A stretch of 64,000 nucleotides of DNA from positions 5,766,001-5,830,000 of the forward strand of contig NC_067203.1 of the NCBI RefSeq assembly GCF_026262505.1. Direction: 5' to 3'. Of the stretch, positions 29,842 through 39,252 are shown in pieces. This DNA is from Trichomonas vaginalis G3. Taxonomy: Eukaryota; Parabasalia; Trichomonadida; Trichomonadidae. A program made the translations under genes and the position numbers. The first letter of the stretch is position 1; each line of letters opens with the position of its first letter. Below the pieces are notes generated by a model that ran no database searches, was not told the origin of the DNA, and saw only the letters and a list, made by a program, of their open reading frames with translations.

Positions 29842-31530
29842 ATGATTCAGAATTCCATTATGCACTACTCAGAGATATTCATGGAGGCATTCAGTCAGCT
29901 CTCTCACATAGAAGATATCGATTTTGAATCATATATAAAATTAATCAATTCATATGATTTCCAAATCGACGATTTATATAGTTTAATCAAAAATTTGATT
30001 CTTTCACATCCATCAAAGATTAAATTATTTACTCGATTTTACGAAAAGCTCGATAATTTCTTGGAAAATTTGCATTATGAATTTAATAAGTATTATAGTT
30101 CTGTATGGTTTGCAAGAATGATATTACTCATCTATTTAGATGGATTGTTAGATTTAGAACAATTAATTGACTCAGATATTGAACCAGAAAAACTTATTCT
30201 CGTTTTGCTTTTTCTTAGAGACTTTATAAATCCAACAGATGATATTTATTCCGACATTACATCAATTCTTGATAGTAAACCAAGCCCAGATCGAAAAAGA
30301 GAAATTAAAGCCATGAGAATTACATTAGATTTAATGCAAAACGTAAATGAAAGGAAATACCTTATACTAAATGGCTACAATGATCATACAATTGCGGCTG
30401 CTATTGCAAGAGATGATGTTGATCTTCTTATTGAATTATCAACAGATCCTTCTTTCGATGTTAATGCTCAAATAGGACCTTTATTCTTCATGACTAATCC
30501 TACCACTCAAGAAATATCATTAATTCAATTAGCAGCAAAGAATAGCGCGATTAATTGCTTTAAATTCTTAATTTCCAACAATGCGAATCTTGATAAGATA
30601 GAAAAATACATAATTCAAGGAGGAAACCTTGAAATATTCAGAATCTTTGAAAAAACCTCAAAATATAACTTTCAAAAAATTATTGGACCAATTTTGCAAA
30701 ATGGCTCTCCGGAGATGATCGAATGGGTTTTAGAAAGAATTGATATCAATAATGATCAGAATAATCGTGAAATTATCGATCAAATTAGATTTATTTATTT
30801 TCACATGGAAGACACAAAATATCCGGCTCTCAATGTACTTTTACAATGGGCTGGCCAATTAGGAGTTCAACTTGCCTTCGTATTTGCTTCAGATTCAATA
30901 AAATTTGGAAAATTATTATTACTTGACATTTCACTAAATATACTTGATTATGACTTACAGATGATCAATTCAATGAATCCTCTGATCGCAGCTGTAAATA
31001 CAAGGGAATTCAAAATTGTCAAATTATTATTAGAATCCAAAAATTTTTTAATCAACGAAACGGATCCAATAGGTGAGACTCCTTTAATAAAAGCTATTGT
31101 CAACGAGTCAATTGATATTATTGATCTTTTATTGAGTATTCCTCAAATTGACATCAATAAAAAGTCAAAAAATGGTTCAACTCCTTTACACTTTGCTTGT
31201 AGAGTTGGAAATCACGATATTGTTAAGAAATTGCTTTCATTAGAAAGTATTAAAGCTGATGAATTAGATAATTATAGATCAACTCCTTTTCTCGAAGCTG
31301 TTGAACAAGGAAACCCTGAAAATGTCAAAGAGTTTTGTCAGAGAAAAGATGTAAACATTTTCAGAAACACGATTTATGATAAATCTGCGCTTCATATTGC
31401 TGCAGAAGAAGGTAATGAGAAAGTTGTTTCTTTATTGTTAGATTATGGACTGTCGAAGGATACTCTTAGCGGGTCTCAAAAGAAACCATATGATGTAGCT
31501 CTTCCTAATGTTAAACATTTACTGTTATAA
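29842..31530 (+). CDS. Ankyrin-repeat protein
   Basis: A 562-residue protein. The N-terminal half is a helical domain of the kind preceding ankyrin repeats in trichomonad families (MHYSEIFMEAFSQLSHIED...). A degenerate repeat region starts near residue 185. Clear ankyrin repeats lie at about 390-555: NPLIAAVNTREFKIVKLLLE, GETPLIKAIVNESIDIIDLL, GSTPLHFACRVGNHDIVKKL, RSTPFLEAVEQGNPENVKEF and KSALHIAAEEGNEKVVSLLL. It is presumably a protein-interaction scaffold. No signal peptide or membrane segment. A second in-frame ATG seven codons in is possible; no initiator box separates the two. Confidence 0.8.
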   Translation: MIQNSIMHYSEIFMEAFSQLSHIEDIDFESYIKLINSYDFQIDDLYSLIKNLILSHPSKIKLFTRFYEKLDNFLENLHYEFNKYYSSVWFARMILLIYLDGLLDLEQLIDSDIEPEKLILVLLFLRDFINPTDDIYSDITSILDSKPSPDRKREIKAMRITLDLMQNVNERKYLILNGYNDHTIAAAIARDDVDLLIELSTDPSFDVNAQIGPLFFMTNPTTQEISLIQLAAKNSAINCFKFLISNNANLDKIEKYIIQGGNLEIFRIFEKTSKYNFQKIIGPILQNGSPEMIEWVLERIDINNDQNNREIIDQIRFIYFHMEDTKYPALNVLLQWAGQLGVQLAFVFASDSIKFGKLLLLDISLNILDYDLQMINSMNPLIAAVNTREFKIVKLLLESKNFLINETDPIGETPLIKAIVNESIDIIDLLLSIPQIDINKKSKNGSTPLHFACRVGNHDIVKKLLSLESIKADELDNYRSTPFLEAVEQGNPENVKEFCQRKDVNIFRNTIYDKSALHIAAEEGNEKVVSLLLDYGLSKDTLSGSQKKPYDVALPNVKHLLL

Positions 31531-31947
31531 TTTATAATTTTTTTTTGAATTCACAATAAATAAGAAAATTATCTGAGAGAGGGGTTCGAATTTAAATTAA
31601 TCTATACTATGAATATAGGGTGAACAAATTAGTGAGAATCACAATATCATCAATCATCTATACAAATTAAAATTAATTGCCTAGTTATTCTATCATTTGT
31701 ATATAATGAATGTTTATAGTGTACTTATTTTGGTTTGACACGGAATTCAATCATGTTGTTTTAGGTTGATTCCAATGTTGCTGTGCTCCAGTTATCATAA
31801 ATTTGAATTAAAGTCCGATGAGCGTAAGTACACCCTTAAAATGAAGACGAAAATTATAGATAAAAAAAAAGCTTTAAATAAATTTTATATCTTCATATAT
31901 CATAACATTATAATTAATAGACTCGATTACATCTTATAGCTACAGCT
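31531..31947. other. Intergenic, convergent genes
   Basis: 417 bp of AT-rich DNA with no recognised feature. Confidence 0.35.
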
Positions 31948-32931
31948 TTAAAAATCATTTGTATTATAAGTTGCAAAGAAATCTGAAAAATTTTTTTCAA
32001 TTTCTTTGCCAACATCGATATCATGTAATACAAGCCCTGCTTTTTCAAGAACATCACGAAAGCCTGTTCCCTCAATAACTTTTTCATTATCATTAAGAAC
32101 ATAAGAATTTGGTTTATCATTGAAATCCCTTGTAATAGTTAATATTCTTCCATCACCTGTATCAACTTTGAAAGCAAAAGGATTGCTGCTGCTTGGTCTA
32201 ACAACAGGGCATTTATATTCTCCGGTGAGACTTTTGCCAAACTGGATCCAATTATACAATTCGTATTTGTCTGGCTTTATTAACTTGGTGAAGTTTTCTT
32301 TAATTTTGTCTTTTGGTCCGAATTTAAACAAAATTTCATAGAAAATTGGTCCGTATTTGGTGCAAGATTCTCCAAAAAAGTCATCAATAAATGTCTTGAT
32401 TCCAAATTGAGTTTTCTCATCTCCTTCGCTGAGATATTGGCAGATGGATTCTTCATTCAAGTGGCCGTCATACTGCTTGTTAAACTGTTCAAATTCGTCG
32501 ATCAATTCAGTGCAATATTTGTATTGATTTAAGCAATGTTCGATAGCTTCGTTTCCCAAGAAACCAAAAGCATTTGAAATGCGTTCGGATTGAATCTCAT
32601 ATTCTAATTTTTGATATGATATGATGCACTCATTTCCCTTATCAATTTTAATTTTACGAATATAATCATTAAGGGTTTTTTGTTGAACTTTTTGACCGGT
32701 TTGAACGTCTTTTTTAGTTTTACCAATGTACTTCCAATGTTTGCATAATTTAGAAGTGTCAATTTGATAATAATCAAGTTCTTTTAATTGTTTAATTCCT
32801 ATTACATCCAAATATTCTTCATTGCAAGAAAATTTATCAATGACTGCTTTGAGTTTGCAAGAGTTGCCTTTCTCTGTGATTTCCGTGAGCATTATGTTAA
32901 TTTTGTTCTCGATATCTTTCTCTACAGACAT
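31948..32931 (-). CDS. Unknown 327-residue soluble protein
   Basis: Not recognised. The frame opens at 32955, but the ATG at 32931 (MSVEKDIENKINIMLTEITE) is preceded by an initiator box TCATT (32935-32939) with a 6-nt leader, so 327 residues are likely. Composition is charged and mixed helical in the first 230 residues. The C-terminal 90 residues (YKCPVVRPSSS, GRILTITRDFNDKPNSYVLN) look beta-rich. No signal peptide, membrane segment or catalytic motif. Divergent from the Prp19-like gene, with about 0.4 kb between. Confidence 0.55.
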   Translation of the reverse strand: MSVEKDIENKINIMLTEITEKGNSCKLKAVIDKFSCNEEYLDVIGIKQLKELDYYQIDTSKLCKHWKYIGKTKKDVQTGQKVQQKTLNDYIRKIKIDKGNECIISYQKLEYEIQSERISNAFGFLGNEAIEHCLNQYKYCTELIDEFEQFNKQYDGHLNEESICQYLSEGDEKTQFGIKTFIDDFFGESCTKYGPIFYEILFKFGPKDKIKENFTKLIKPDKYELYNWIQFGKSLTGEYKCPVVRPSSSNPFAFKVDTGDGRILTITRDFNDKPNSYVLNDNEKVIEGTGFRDVLEKAGLVLHDIDVGKEIEKNFSDFFATYNTNDF

Positions 32932-33347
32932 AAAAATGATTTGAAAAGTGACCAAAGATTTTTAAAATTTAACAAGCATCATGAGAATGGGATTATATCA
33001 TTAAAATCTCATTTTTACGCCATATTTTCGTTTATCAAAGTAAACATACCCAATCAAAACAACTTATTGCACAGCAGCTTAACTTATGAATTAGTTGGAT
33101 AAGGGCGGATGTGATCCAAAACGCAGTTTTAAAAAATGAAATAATAAAAAGATTTTAATTTTGAATTTAAACTCAACTAATAGAATCTATATCTAATGTT
33201 TGTATATTCTCCTTCTTTTCTGTTATAAAAACCATATTTGAGCTCAAATGTAGTGAGATAATCACAGTGGAAACAAAGACAAGTCTTATTTTTATGTTTC
33301 TTATTGAACATATAAGTCAAAGCTACTGATTTTTCATTCATTTCAAA
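32932..33347. other. Divergent intergenic region with two initiator boxes
   Basis: Minus strand: TCATT at 32935-32939, 6 nt before the ATG at 32931. Plus strand: overlapping TCATT boxes at 33334-33338 and 33338-33342, 8-12 nt before the ATG at 33348. Nothing else recognised. Confidence 0.5.
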
Positions 33348-33767
33348 ATGCTCCATTGCGCATTAACAGGTCAAATACCAAAGGTTCCTGTTGTCACGCC
33401 TAATGGAATTATATATGATAAGGAAGAAATACTAAAATCTATTAAAAACTCACCAGTTTGTCCAGTTACTGGAAATCCACTTCATGAAAATGATCTAATT
33501 GAATTACAAATTTCACAAACAAATATAGAGCCGCCCGAATTTCAGGCTTCTTCTTTTGGTGATTGTCTTTCTGGCCTTCAAAATCAATGGAACATTCTTC
33601 AAAAAGAATTATTTGAAACAAGAAAGAAACTTGGACAATGTGAAAGAGAGCTTGCGCAAGCCTTATATGAAAAAGAAGCAGCCAAAAGAATAATTGCAAG
33701 ACTAATTACAGAAAATCCTGATCAGATCGCAATTCATCAAGTAGATACAAATCCAACAAACCAATAG
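33348..33767 (+). CDS. PRP19: Prp19-like protein: U-box and coiled coil only, no WD40 domain
   Basis: A 139-residue protein matching the N-terminal third of Prp19. The U-box fills residues 1-65 (MLHCALTGQIPKVPVVTPNG, IIYDKEEILKSI, CPVTGNPLHENDLIELQ). The linker (PPEFQASSFGDCLSGLQNQW) and the Prp19 coiled coil (LFETRKKLGQCERELAQALY, EKEAAKRIIARL) run to about residue 120. Prp19 is a U-box E3 ubiquitin ligase that tetramerises through this coiled coil and acts in the spliceosome NTC complex. Usual Prp19 is about 500 residues, with seven WD40 repeats recruiting substrates. Here the frame ends at a stop after TNPTNQ and no WD40 sequence lies in the 280 bp before the next gene. Start supported by initiator boxes 8-12 nt upstream. 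Confidence 0.85.
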   Translation: MLHCALTGQIPKVPVVTPNGIIYDKEEILKSIKNSPVCPVTGNPLHENDLIELQISQTNIEPPEFQASSFGDCLSGLQNQWNILQKELFETRKKLGQCERELAQALYEKEAAKRIIARLITENPDQIAIHQVDTNPTNQ

Positions 33768-34048
33768 ATCTCATATGTCAGAATACAAGAAATTGTTTGT
33801 AGTATATATATAAACTTCAAGAGATTAATAAATTTATTTTTACTATCTAGGCTAATTGAGAAAATTCAGAGTTCCGCATGATACTTACATGTAATTAATA
33901 CTATCTTAATTTGAGTCTCTCTTCAATAAAGATCCAAAACCGAAAATTAAAGATTCCTTTTTGTAGATTGGATTGTATTTATTGATAGCGTTTGTGTCTG
34001 GACGTTCTAAAAGAGTTATTTATTGATAGGAAAAAAAAAGAATTTTAT

Positions 34049-34846
34049 TTATGAGTCAGACATAAGAATGAAAATTGAGAATAAGGAATAATAAAAGAAA
34101 TAACTACTGTGGTAAATTGTTCGGCACTGAAGATCATAATCACGGAGTGCATGAGGGAATATGCAATCTATCGAATTATCAAGATTCACGTTATCATTTA
34201 TCCCAAATTTTTCTGATTGGTAACGTGATGTTACTTTTATCATGACATTTGTAGGTGTTAAATGATTCTCTTGATCAATTCTTGCGAATATGTCTTTATT
34301 ACTTGATGACACACCGCAAAAATCTATCCTACTTAATAATTCCAAGCCTCTCAATGCTTTTTCATCAATGAAACTTACAGATGGAGGAAATCTTATATAT
34401 TTGAGAACTAAATTAAATCCAAATGCGTAATGACCGACTGTTTGGAGCTTGTCACCTCCAAATTCAATTGTTTTGAGGCCATATAAATCATAGAAAGAAT
34501 ACATTTCAAGTGTTTTGAGGCGGCTATGCTTCTCAAATGTGATATTTTCGATATAATAGCATCTGAAGAATGCATAGTTCTTTATAATTTCGATATTATA
34601 GCCTATCTTTACAGATAATATTTGATTACAGTAGGCGAACGAGCATGTGCCTATTTCAACAACACGCCATAGTAGATCAGAGTATGTAATAAAGTTTGGA
34701 ATACATAATATACCAGAATATGTTGCATTAACAGCATTTGGATAAGTCTCGTTGAATATTCCAGTTCCAACACGAACTTCTCTTCGGAATACATCAACTA
34801 TTGAATATGTAATATTATTATATTGAAAAACTTCATTATCTCTCAT
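34049..34846 (-). CDS. BspA-like leucine-rich repeat (LRR_5/TpLRR) protein
   Basis: A 265-residue protein with the BspA-type repeat IGTCSFAYCNQILSVKI, IKNYAFFRCYYIENITFE, LEMYSFYDLYGLKTIEF, VGHYAFGFNLVLKYIRFP. These LRR_5 repeats are greatly expanded in trichomonads, some in surface proteins linked to host-cell contact. No signal peptide at the N-terminus (MRDNEVFQYNN). The last 20 residues are aromatic and hydrophobic (YFFYYSLFSIFILMSDS), possibly a weak tail anchor. It is shorter than most family members, with about six repeats, so it may be a trimmed copy. No initiator box upstream. Confidence 0.78.
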   Translation of the reverse strand: MRDNEVFQYNNITYSIVDVFRREVRVGTGIFNETYPNAVNATYSGILCIPNFITYSDLLWRVVEIGTCSFAYCNQILSVKIGYNIEIIKNYAFFRCYYIENITFEKHSRLKTLEMYSFYDLYGLKTIEFGGDKLQTVGHYAFGFNLVLKYIRFPPSVSFIDEKALRGLELLSRIDFCGVSSSNKDIFARIDQENHLTPTNVMIKVTSRYQSEKFGINDNVNLDNSIDCIFPHALRDYDLQCRTIYHSSYFFYYSLFSIFILMSDS

Positions 34847-35164
34847 TTGTTAATGCATATTGATAACAATGATTATTATGACAAAAAGAATCGCAATGCA
34901 TCTATCTCTTCAGCAGTTTATCTATAACGTTTTTCAGTATGAATCCCTAAGGCTCAAAACTTTTTTCTGAGACAATGAAAGAGTCTATAAGAACACTTGA
35001 TGTTTAACCTATTAATGATCATTAATTTGCTATTTCAGATATGCTCAAAAGGATAATATGTGTATGATTTTATGGCATGTCATGCAGGAGTCAATATGAC
35101 TAAGGATTTTGCTATTTTTTATAGTTGAATTTTTGAAATTTCAAGATCTAATTATTGAATTATA
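34847..35164. other. Intergenic left of the MITE
   Basis: About 320 bp of AT-rich DNA with nothing recognised. Confidence 0.35.
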
Positions 35165-35171
35165 TGAAAAA

Positions 35172-36224
35172 TAAGGGTTTCGTTTTGCGAAAAAACGTAC
35201 AATACGCAATTTCGCTAAAAAAACATTTAGCTAGCAATTTCGACCTTTGACTCCACTCAAGACGTCACTTTTTTAATTTTGCGGTATCATATTTTTGGAA
35301 AATCTTTATGAATATTATATAAAAAGTCTCTTTAATATCTATATTTCATATTTTTATCGATTTTTAAAGTTTTTGCGAAAAGTATTCAATTATTTTTGCT
35401 ATTTTGTCGGGTAAATGTCAGATTTGCGACATTTTCTGATATGATATTCAGATTCTACGTTGATAATAATGCTTATAGAACCCTCTTGCTATTGTGTCAA
35501 AATTGCGAAACCGATAGCAAAAATATCTCGCAATATCAAAATTGAGATATTGAATGAATTATGCATTATAGAGATTAAAAATCTGATTTGTGAAAACATC
35601 TCATCAGTTTCTAGCTAATTCAAAAATCTTTACTATCTTATTCGATTAAAATGAAAAGGGAATAGTTTCATTATGCTTTAAATGACAGCCTTATAATATA
35701 ATCATAGTTTTCGCTCAATACGCAGCATTTTTTTTTCGAAATCTATGGTCAATGTCCTAAATACTGATTGCTTTGCATTCATATCTCTTACATTTTCTAT
35801 ACCCACATCACTATTCATTGCTATTCCTATCTTTTTCATTTTTGTTTGTTTCTCATAATTTCTCAAAAAACACGATAACTTGATATTTGTAAATATCATA
35901 CTTTATAACGTAAATAAGAACTTGACCTATTAAGAAAAGCAGTAATGAAAAGAAAATCTGAAATTCATAAAAATTACAAGTTTCTGATGACAATTAGCTT
36001 AATTAAACCAGGTACAAGATTATATAATTGTATTTTCTATCCAATTATCCATATAATATCTTATCCAGAAAAAATAACTTGATCAATACCAAATGATTTT
36101 TTAACTAGTAAATAAAGTATTTTCTTTACACACACATTGTATATCATAGTTTTTTTTGGTTTCGCAAAACATCCAAAAACAAATATGCTATAAAAGTGAC
36201 AATTTTAGCAAAACGAAACCCTTA
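35172..36224. mobile_element. 1.05-kb non-autonomous DNA transposon (MITE-like)
   Basis: Perfect 17-bp terminal inverted repeats, TAAGGGTTTCGTTTTGC at 35172-35188 and its reverse complement at 36208-36224. A perfect 7-bp direct repeat TGAAAAA (35165-35171 and 36225-36231) looks like a target-site duplication; it is part of a longer match, TATGAAAAA, if the right end is set 2 bp shorter. The interior is AT-rich with scattered TTGCGA/GCGAAA motifs and only a 65-codon minus-strand frame (35702-35899) of unknown kin, so it cannot encode a transposase. The long duplication would fit MULE- or hAT-type transposition better than Tc1/mariner; the family is unresolved. Confidence 0.7.
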
Positions 36225-36336
36225 TGAAAAACTTAAAGTAATATCTACAAAATGACCTATGATAATCTAATTGAAAAAAAGAAAAAGAAGGAGAAAAAAA
36301 AATTATATTTTTTTAACGTCGATAAAAAATAATCAT

Positions 36337-38682
36337 TTATATAAAGTCTGTTGATGGGTATTCAAGTGTATCTGGGTTAACCTTATAGGAGTAGTTTCCT
36401 GAGTTAGGAACTGTTTTGTTTGCTGTAATGAAATCGAAGTCTTCTCCGCAGTAAGGGTTGATACTATTATACAAGATCTCGTCAGTCTTCCACAATGCGA
36501 TACTGTTGCCAACTCCCCATCCGAGGCAAATTGAAGAATAAATTGTGGCGAAACCGAGGAGATTATCGATAGCGATGAAGGAAGATGAGTCAAGCATTTC
36601 ATCGATGAGATCGAAAATGTCCTTTGTGGCTTGGTCGAGGTCGCCCTGCTTGAGATCGAATTTTGTCCAAACTTTTCTGACTTTTGGCTCGTAATTCTTG
36701 GCGCGTGATGCTCTGCCGATCTGGATATACGTTGGGCAGATAGCGATCGAGTCGAAATCTCCAACAGTAAAATCTGGATCTTCTTTGCCTGAAGATGATT
36801 CGGAATCCTCGAGATCAAAGTCTTGCTCGCCTTTCTTCTTCTTCTTTCTGTTCTTTTCAAGTCTGAACTTCTTCTGTTTTCTCATGATATCCTTAAGAGC
36901 GTATTTAACTGGACGCATTGAAGGATCGAACTTGATGAAGAATGGACTGACAAAGGTAACAACGAACGGAACAATGAAAACGGCAAAGTAAGCGACTGTT
37001 CCGATAACTGGGTTAATTGTTAACTTTGTAGCAATGCAGGCGATGAGGGATGTGATGGTGCTAACTAAATAGTCAACAGTGTTGACAACGTTGTGTAATC
37101 TGGATTTGTATGGATTTTGGACGAGGTTGTAAATGCAAATGAGGGCGCAGACAGCGGTGAAAATAACTGTGATGATGAAAGGTGCTTGGGATGAAACAGA
37201 AGCGGATGGGAAGATTGGGAACACGGATGTGGCGAATAGAACGAAAGCCTTGAACTGGGTGAAGTCGAAGTTGAACATTGAGTGCTTGTGGGTGTAAGAC
37301 TCGAACACGTAGCCACCACTTGTATGGAGATTCTTAACAACTGAAGTAAATTTAGCATCAAGGTCTGTAGTTGGAGCTGGAAGGAACTCGATGATTGTTC
37401 TGTGCTGCTTGAAGATGTAGAATTCGATCTGAATAAGAATGAAAAGGAAGAAGACCTGAATAAGAACCATAGGAATCGTATAAGAGTTTGCAACATCGAA
37501 TTCAGAGAGATAACGTGCTTCTCTGCCTGCCTTCTGAGCAAGGGTTGCGTTGAATCTGCAGGCGGTCATACATGGAGTCCAATATGAGGATTTCCAGTTG
37601 CAAACTTGGCAGCCAGAGCCTATGTGCTCCATGAAATACTCGATGAAGTTTTCTCCGGACTGGTTGTAGTAGTAGTACTGGTTGTATTCGCAGAAAACAT
37701 CTTCAAGATCTGTAGCACGAAGAAGAAGGTTACAAACAGGAATGATAACGAGTGTTGTAAGAATGATGATACCCTTGAAGGCTAAACGGCGGAGTTCAAC
37801 TAACTTTGGTGCTGTTTTATCGAAGAAATATAAAATAGCAAGTAATAAGCGGATGCCGAAGAAAACTGCAAAGACGGCTGTGACAACCTTGCAGCAAATA
37901 ACAATACTTTCATAGTTAATACCTTGGTATGACTTCTTAATGATCGATCCCCAAGAAACTGACAAAATAATCATAATCAGCATAAGAACGCCAGCCATTG
38001 CGATGTCGAGGATCTTGCGCCACTTTGGATAGCGCTGCCAGTTAATTGCTGGCTCACGATCTTGAATGAGCTTCTTGCACCGCTCGTAATCTTCATCGAG
38101 TTGCTTTACGAAATCTTCATCGATGTTCTTCTTGCATGACATCTTGATACGTTCAAGGAAAATGGCTGTAAGAAGACGAGTTGTGCGATTCTTCCAATTG
38201 AAGAGATGTCTGTTCTTTATAAGGGGCCATAGGGAAAACGCAATTCTGACAAGGATCCAAATCAAGCCAAGAATAATGAACGGAGCATTAACTTTGGCAG
38301 AAACTGGTTCATAATCTTTGCTCTTCCAACAAATGCCGAGTAACAACATGCCAGGTAAGAAAAGATCGGCAGCATAAATTAAAAGTCTATATGTTGGGAA
38401 GAAGAAAGAGTAAGTCATTAAATTAATAAATGCTATAATAATAACGGCACTGAGCAAGCATCTCATTGGAGGATTGATAGCGTTGAATTCTTCAATTAAT
38501 TCGATTGGTCTCAAAAGGATTTTGTTGACTTTAAGGAAATTGATAACTGAAAAATTGGAAGAATTGCCTCTAACGTTTGTTTTTGAAAGCGGGACGAGAG
38601 CGAACTGAATAAATGTTAATATATTAGTCATACTGGTGTAACTTACGAGTTCTAAGTTACGCCAATCGTACTTTATACCCAT
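36337..38682 (-). CDS. Unknown multi-pass membrane protein (about 12 segments) with charged cytosolic tail
   Basis: A 781-residue protein. Hydrophobic helices are recognisable from about residue 20 to 600 (for example MRCLLSAVIIIAFINLM, IILGLIWILVRIAF, LDIAMAGVLMLIMIILSV, VVTAVFAVFFGIRLLLAILY, GIIILTTLVIIPVCNLLL, MVLIQVFFLFILIQIEFYI, VIFTAVCALICIYNLV, VAYFAVFIVPFVVTFVSPFF). A lumenal Cys-rich loop (GSGCQVCNWKSSYWTPCMTA) lies between passes 7 and 8. After the last pass comes a basic stretch (RKQKKFRLEKNRKKKKKGEQ) and an acidic linker, then a helical tail ending near a NKTVPNSGNYSYK segment. Resembles the membrane part of other trichomonad multi-pass families; no transporter signature seen. The coding DNA is markedly richer in G/C than its surroundings, suggesting strong expression. 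Confidence 0.65.
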   Translation of the reverse strand: MGIKYDWRNLELVSYTSMTNILTFIQFALVPLSKTNVRGNSSNFSVINFLKVNKILLRPIELIEEFNAINPPMRCLLSAVIIIAFINLMTYSFFFPTYRLLIYAADLFLPGMLLLGICWKSKDYEPVSAKVNAPFIILGLIWILVRIAFSLWPLIKNRHLFNWKNRTTRLLTAIFLERIKMSCKKNIDEDFVKQLDEDYERCKKLIQDREPAINWQRYPKWRKILDIAMAGVLMLIMIILSVSWGSIIKKSYQGINYESIVICCKVVTAVFAVFFGIRLLLAILYFFDKTAPKLVELRRLAFKGIIILTTLVIIPVCNLLLRATDLEDVFCEYNQYYYYNQSGENFIEYFMEHIGSGCQVCNWKSSYWTPCMTACRFNATLAQKAGREARYLSEFDVANSYTIPMVLIQVFFLFILIQIEFYIFKQHRTIIEFLPAPTTDLDAKFTSVVKNLHTSGGYVFESYTHKHSMFNFDFTQFKAFVLFATSVFPIFPSASVSSQAPFIITVIFTAVCALICIYNLVQNPYKSRLHNVVNTVDYLVSTITSLIACIATKLTINPVIGTVAYFAVFIVPFVVTFVSPFFIKFDPSMRPVKYALKDIMRKQKKFRLEKNRKKKKKGEQDFDLEDSESSSGKEDPDFTVGDFDSIAICPTYIQIGRASRAKNYEPKVRKVWTKFDLKQGDLDQATKDIFDLIDEMLDSSSFIAIDNLLGFATIYSSICLGWGVGNSIALWKTDEILYNSINPYCGEDFDFITANKTVPNSGNYSYKVNPDTLEYPSTDFI

Positions 38683-39252
38683 TTATTCCAAAAATTTTTT
38701 TCTGAATTTACAATTATTCAATCAAGACGTTGTTATGAAAATCTAATATTTATAATATATACTTAATACTGAGTTAAAATGATTTCTTATTCGAAGATGG
38801 CTCACAAAAAGTTGTAATTCATCAAAATTTTTGAAGGTTTTTGTCAAATAATGACTGTGAAATATTAAGCTAAATGATCAGAAAGCTTAGTATAGATTTT
38901 TGAATGATTAATAATTTACTGATAAAATGAAGATTCACAAAAGGAAATCTGTGATATCGTTGATTTCGATAGGATTAGCTCCTAAGAATTATGTTATTTA
39001 TATGAAGATAGTCTCTAGTTATCATTATCTCATGTGAAATCACAAAATTGGTTGACAAAAAAAAAGAAGAATCTCTAGACTTTTCAATGTTCGAATTTGC
39101 GGTTTCGTTAAAACTGAGCTAGTCATTGAAAGCTATGACAGACTTTCACACATCTCAGGCTCAATTCTCTGAAAAGGTCAGAAAAACAAGTTAATTTTGA
39201 GTTAAAAATAGTTAATCTCTTTAAGTAAATAATGATGTATAAAAATAAACTT
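38683..39252. other. Intergenic
   Basis: 570 bp of AT-rich sequence. One segment near 39098 (TTTGCGGTTTCGTT) resembles motifs inside the MITE at 35.2 kb but is too short to call. Confidence 0.35.

Noticed and set aside
36333-37541. Ser- and Arg-rich frames overlapping the 12-pass membrane gene
   Set aside because: Low-complexity shadows of a long coding frame.
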